This document shows, one piece after another, positions 61,553 through 64,000 of a stretch of 64,000 bases of DNA. The notes under the pieces were generated by a model. It saw only the letters and a list, made by a program, of their open reading frames with translations, was not told the DNA's origin and did not search any database. Position numbers and translations under genes: made by a program. Location of the stretch: contig CAMCBT010000002.1 of NCBI GenBank assembly GCA_945873115.1, positions 1-64,000 of the forward strand. Reading direction: 5' to 3'. This DNA comes from an uncultured Mitsuokella sp. Lineage in GTDB: Bacteria; Bacillota; Negativicutes; Selenomonadales; Selenomonadaceae. Every line of letters starts with the position of its first letter. Position 1 is the stretch's first letter.

Positions 61553-61777
61553 ATGCTAGCAGAGTCCCATCTGAAGACCGGTGTCATTTACGGCGACAAT
61601 GAGAATGGGGAGTATGTCTACATGCCCGCCAGCGAGGTGGGCGTAAAAAATCCCATCTGTGTCTATGAGGCAGATGGGCTGCGGGAGGATGTGGTTATGA
61701 AGGAGGCCCTGCGCCTCATCCAGGTGCGGAGTCTCCGGCCTACGAAGCATCCTCTATGGGGCGAGAGCTCCTGCTAG
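61553..61777 (+). CDS. Small protein of unknown function after corA
   Basis: 74 residues; GGGAGGT is 4 bases before the ATG at 61553. Sequence begins MLAESHLKTGVIYGDNENGE and has KEALRLIQVRSLRPTKHPLWG near the end. No membrane segment and no known family. The good ribosome-binding site and 16-base gap suggest cotranscription with corA. Confidence 0.6.
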   Translation: MLAESHLKTGVIYGDNENGEYVYMPASEVGVKNPICVYEADGLREDVVMKEALRLIQVRSLRPTKHPLWGESSC

Positions 61778-61789
61778 GCTTTCTTTAGC

Positions 61790-61834
61790 AAGCACGGCAC
61801 AAAGACCTAAAAGCAGGCCTTTGCCTGCGTGCTT
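61790..61834. terminator. Bidirectional hairpin between the small gene and the phosphatase gene
   Basis: AAGCACG/CGTGCTT enclose an inner GCAGGC-CTTT-GCCTGC hairpin. It overlaps the stop codon of the convergent phosphatase gene. Confidence 0.55.
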
Positions 61835-63074
61835 AATTTGTCAATGTGACGCTATCTATTATGTTGCCGTCTTCGTCACGGCAGGTGATGGAGAGCGTCT
61901 TTTTCTTTGCCTGGAGCGCTAGGTAATTGCGAAAGCGGGCGGAATCTCCCTGGCTCATGGAGACCCGGTCAAAAGAATCTGGCGGTACAGAATAGCGCTG
62001 GTCGCCGCCGGGGCCGAAGAGGATGTAATAGGGGCCCTGGTTCGCGCTCTTTCCACCATAGATATGGCCGCGATTCCGATAGGTATGCATATGGCCGGAG
62101 AGCACCAGGTCGATGCCTAGGGCGTCAAAGGCGGGGCGAAAGACTGAGCCCGCGTCGCTGAAGCCGCCGGAGGACTGGCTGCCCGCCTGGTACTCGTCGT
62201 AGGCCAGAATGTCCTTGTGCATGAGGACAATATTCCAGGGCCGGGTGCTTTCCTCCACATCGTGTTTCAGCCACAGAAGCTGCTCTGCGCGAAGACCAGG
62301 GGAGAGACCCTCCAGCTCCAGGAACTGGGTGTTCAGCACGATGAAGTGGCAGGGGCCGTAGTCGAAGGAATAGTAGTAGCCCTGGAATCTCGGACTGCCA
62401 TTCATGGGCAGGGGGAAAAGGGCCAGATAGCCAGCGGGAAGGCTGTTTTTCCAGTCCAGGCCATAGCACTCGTGGTTGCCCATGACAGGAGTGAGAGGCA
62501 GGTATTCCCGTGTGCCCGCCATGGCATCCAGAAAGGCCTGCCACTGGAAAAGGGCGGCTCCGTTATCCACGAGATCTCCGACAATGGCATAGAGCTCCGC
62601 CTCGGGATAGGCACTCCGCGCCCTTTGGAGGAAATTTCCCCAGACCGCATAGTCGACACACTGGGTATCATCGAAGAGAAGTGCCGTGAACTCGTCGTCC
62701 TCCGTAGGAGCGGTGCGGAACGGAATCCAGGGGGAGGCAGAGCCATCCATCCGCAGACGGTACTCGTAGCCGGTGGCAGTCGTGAGCTCCGTCGCCATGG
62801 CGCAGACGAAATAGAAGCCATCTGAACCTAGCATATTTCCCGTGACGCTGACGGGAAAGGTACGGAGAGTATCTCCCGATTTCACATCGAGAGAGGCGGA
62901 GGCAGGCGGCGTATCCGTCTGCCAGACGAAGAGGCGGGAGTGGGCGGGGTCCTTCGTGATGACCTGGCAAAGATAGGGAAAGGCGGGCGCAGCTGCGGCG
63001 GGGCGCAGGAAGGGGAAGGCAGAGAGGGCCAGCGTCCCCCAGAAGGCGCGGGTGAGAAAGGAACGGCGAGTCAA
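61833..63074 (-). CDS. Tat-exported metallophosphoesterase (purple-acid-phosphatase-like)
   Basis: 413 residues. The N-terminus MTRRSFLTRAFWGTLAL carries a twin-arginine motif and hydrophobic stretch ending near RPAAAAPA. A fibronectin-like N-terminal part (about 35-125, with PAHSRLFVWQT) precedes a calcineurin-type domain: LLFDDTQCVD, AIVGDLVDNG, VMGNHECYGLD, IVLMHKDIL and VLSGHMHTYRNRG, giving the Asp, Asn and His metal ligands. Periplasmic phosphomonoester cleavage is likely; substrate unknown. The first metal motif reads DDTQ rather than DxH, which is common in purple acid phosphatases (DxG/DxQ variants) but worth noting. Confidence 0.88.
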   Translation of the reverse strand: MTRRSFLTRAFWGTLALSAFPFLRPAAAAPAFPYLCQVITKDPAHSRLFVWQTDTPPASASLDVKSGDTLRTFPVSVTGNMLGSDGFYFVCAMATELTTATGYEYRLRMDGSASPWIPFRTAPTEDDEFTALLFDDTQCVDYAVWGNFLQRARSAYPEAELYAIVGDLVDNGAALFQWQAFLDAMAGTREYLPLTPVMGNHECYGLDWKNSLPAGYLALFPLPMNGSPRFQGYYYSFDYGPCHFIVLNTQFLELEGLSPGLRAEQLLWLKHDVEESTRPWNIVLMHKDILAYDEYQAGSQSSGGFSDAGSVFRPAFDALGIDLVLSGHMHTYRNRGHIYGGKSANQGPYYILFGPGGDQRYSVPPDSFDRVSMSQGDSARFRNYLALQAKKKTLSITCRDEDGNIIDSVTLTN

Positions 63075-63201
63075 GGCGATACCTCCTAAAAGAATCTTCT
63101 GTCAGTGTAGCGTAATAGCGCGTAATTTCAATGGAAATTCTGGAAATCCTCCCCTCTACGCGGTAAAATAGAGGAAAAGGTACGAACAAGGAGGGATTTT
63201 T

Positions 63202-64000
63202 ATGGCAATCCTAGCAGCTATGGCTGTTCCTCACCCGCCCATCATCCTGCCGGAAATCGGCAAGGGTGAGGAGAGGCGCATCCAGAAGACAATCGATGCC
63301 TATAATGAGGTCATGAAAAGGGCACTTTCGCTTCAGCCTGATACCGTCATCCTCACGAGCCCCCATGCGGAGCTCTATTCGGACTATTTCCATATCACGT
63401 CCGGCAGGGAGGGCCACGGGGATTTCAGTGCCTTCCGGGCCCCGGAGGTGCAGGTGGACGTGGCCTATGACTGGGAGATGGCGGAGGCACTGGAGAGGCT
63501 GGCAGCAGGAGAAAACTTCCCCGCAGGCTTCCTGGGGGCCCGCCAGCAGAATCTCTCGCCAGATCATGGGGCGATGCTTCCCCTGGATTTCCTGCATCGC
63601 AATCTTCCCGAGGGACAGGCCATGCCCCGGGTTCTTCGGCTGAGCCTTTCCGGCCTATCGAACCGCGACCATTACCACTTCGGCCAGCTTATCCGCGAGG
63701 CGGTGGATGGGCTCGGCCGCCAGGCCGTCTTTATCGCCAGCGGTGATCTTTCCCACAAGCTCCTGCCGGAGGGGCCCTATGGCTTTGCAAAGGAAGGGCA
63801 CGTCTTTGATAGGATGGCCTGTGAGGCCCTTGGAAGCGGAGACTTCCTTTCTCTATTGACCCTTGACCATGATATGTGCGAGGGAGCGGCGGAGTGCGGC
63901 CTGCGCTCCCTTTGGATCATGGCGGGAGCTCTCGACAGGCGGACAGTCCAGCCGGAGCTTCTTTCCTACGAGGGCCCCTTCGGTGTGGGCTATGGGGTGG
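63202..64000 (+). CDS. MEMO/class III extradiol dioxygenase (LigB)-like protein, AmmeMemoRadiSam system (3' end outside window)
   Basis: 266 codons are open to the window edge. Seen: AAMAVPHPPIILPEIGKG with an early His pair, VILTSPHAELYSDYF, SPDHGAMLPLDFL and VFIASGDLSHKLLPEGPYGF, the conserved His/Asp positions of the MEMO/LigB fold. In Firmicutes this domain is usually fused to a C-terminal AMMECR1 domain and followed by a radical SAM gene (AmmeMemoRadiSam), for which only a nucleic-acid or protein modification role has been proposed. GGAGGG is 5-6 bases before the ATG. Confidence 0.82.
   Translation, partial: MAILAAMAVPHPPIILPEIGKGEERRIQKTIDAYNEVMKRALSLQPDTVILTSPHAELYSDYFHITSGREGHGDFSAFRAPEVQVDVAYDWEMAEALERLAAGENFPAGFLGARQQNLSPDHGAMLPLDFLHRNLPEGQAMPRVLRLSLSGLSNRDHYHFGQLIREAVDGLGRQAVFIASGDLSHKLLPEGPYGFAKEGHVFDRMACEALGSGDFLSLLTLDHDMCEGAAECGLRSLWIMAGALDRRTVQPELLSYEGPFGVGYGV

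Noticed and set aside
1-64000. tRNA, rRNA, integrase or phage genes
   Set aside because: No tRNA-like T-loop/acceptor pattern, rRNA sequence, integrase or structural phage gene was seen in the gaps or among the frames; the window is mainly core chromosome.

Overview
The window most likely comes from a diderm Firmicute of the class Negativicutes, close to Selenomonas. The Firmicute signals are RNase Y, SepF, an Asp23/Gls24 protein, PcrA, an S-box (SAM-I) riboswitch, a glmS ribozyme and frequent TTG/GTG starts. The outer-membrane signals are a PagL-like lipid A deacylase, TonB/ExbB/ExbD, a piece of a TonB-dependent receptor and an ArnT-like glycosyltransferase. The DNA is GC-rich and densely coded. 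No tRNA, rRNA, CRISPR array or intact insertion sequence was seen.

Layout. 1-4.5 kb: a 3'-truncated Rpn-family nuclease with a tandem-repeat tail, an AI-2E family permease, an M48 protease and a serine hydrolase. 4.5-12.9 kb: a CBS protein, a nucleoside-kinase-like protein, then an RNA-turnover/stress block (rny, unknown gene, ymdB, PHP phosphoesterase, P-loop/Asp23 fusion, ftsH). 13-21.2 kb: a complete arginine operon argCJBDFGH with a perfect ARG box. 21.2-24.8 kb: pcrA, debris and a PagL-like protein. 24.9-31.7 kb: an envelope and peptidoglycan block (HAD, metallo-beta-lactamase lipoprotein, DUF3006, AMIN/amidase, GerMN lipoprotein, GT39, GT2, GtrA). 31.8-37.3 kb: mannose-family PTS IIB-IIC-IID with a sigma-54 promoter and a LevR-type activator. 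37.4-43.5 kb: a decaying iron/siderophore locus (truncated receptor, FecCD permeases, ATPase with a nonsense codon, binding lipoprotein) followed by intact exbB-exbD-tonB. 43.6-55.8 kb: polyamine genes speD-speA and speE-speB, with S-box-metK, a chemoreceptor, typA, a chemoreceptor fragment, sepF and pepD between them. 55.9-64 kb: ribozyme-glmS, hemerythrin, guaA, corA, a Tat-exported phosphatase and the start of a MEMO/LigB-type gene.

How the genes fit together: argCJBDFGH makes arginine; SpeA and SpeB convert arginine to putrescine through agmatine; MetK makes SAM; SpeD decarboxylates it and SpeE joins the two into spermidine. A route from glutamate and methionine to spermidine is therefore almost entirely encoded here. 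Three RNA switches are visible or proposed (S-box at metK, ribozyme at glmS, candidate attenuator at corA).

The most notable observations are the P-loop/Asp23 fusion beside ftsH, the amber codon replacing Gln in an ABC signature motif, the chemoreceptor tail fused by overlap to typA, the IIA-less PTS with an EIIA-bearing activator, and the mini-ORF/hairpin leader ahead of corA. I did not find a clearly new multi-gene system; the RNA-turnover/ftsH block with its unknown members is the best candidate for unrecognised biology.
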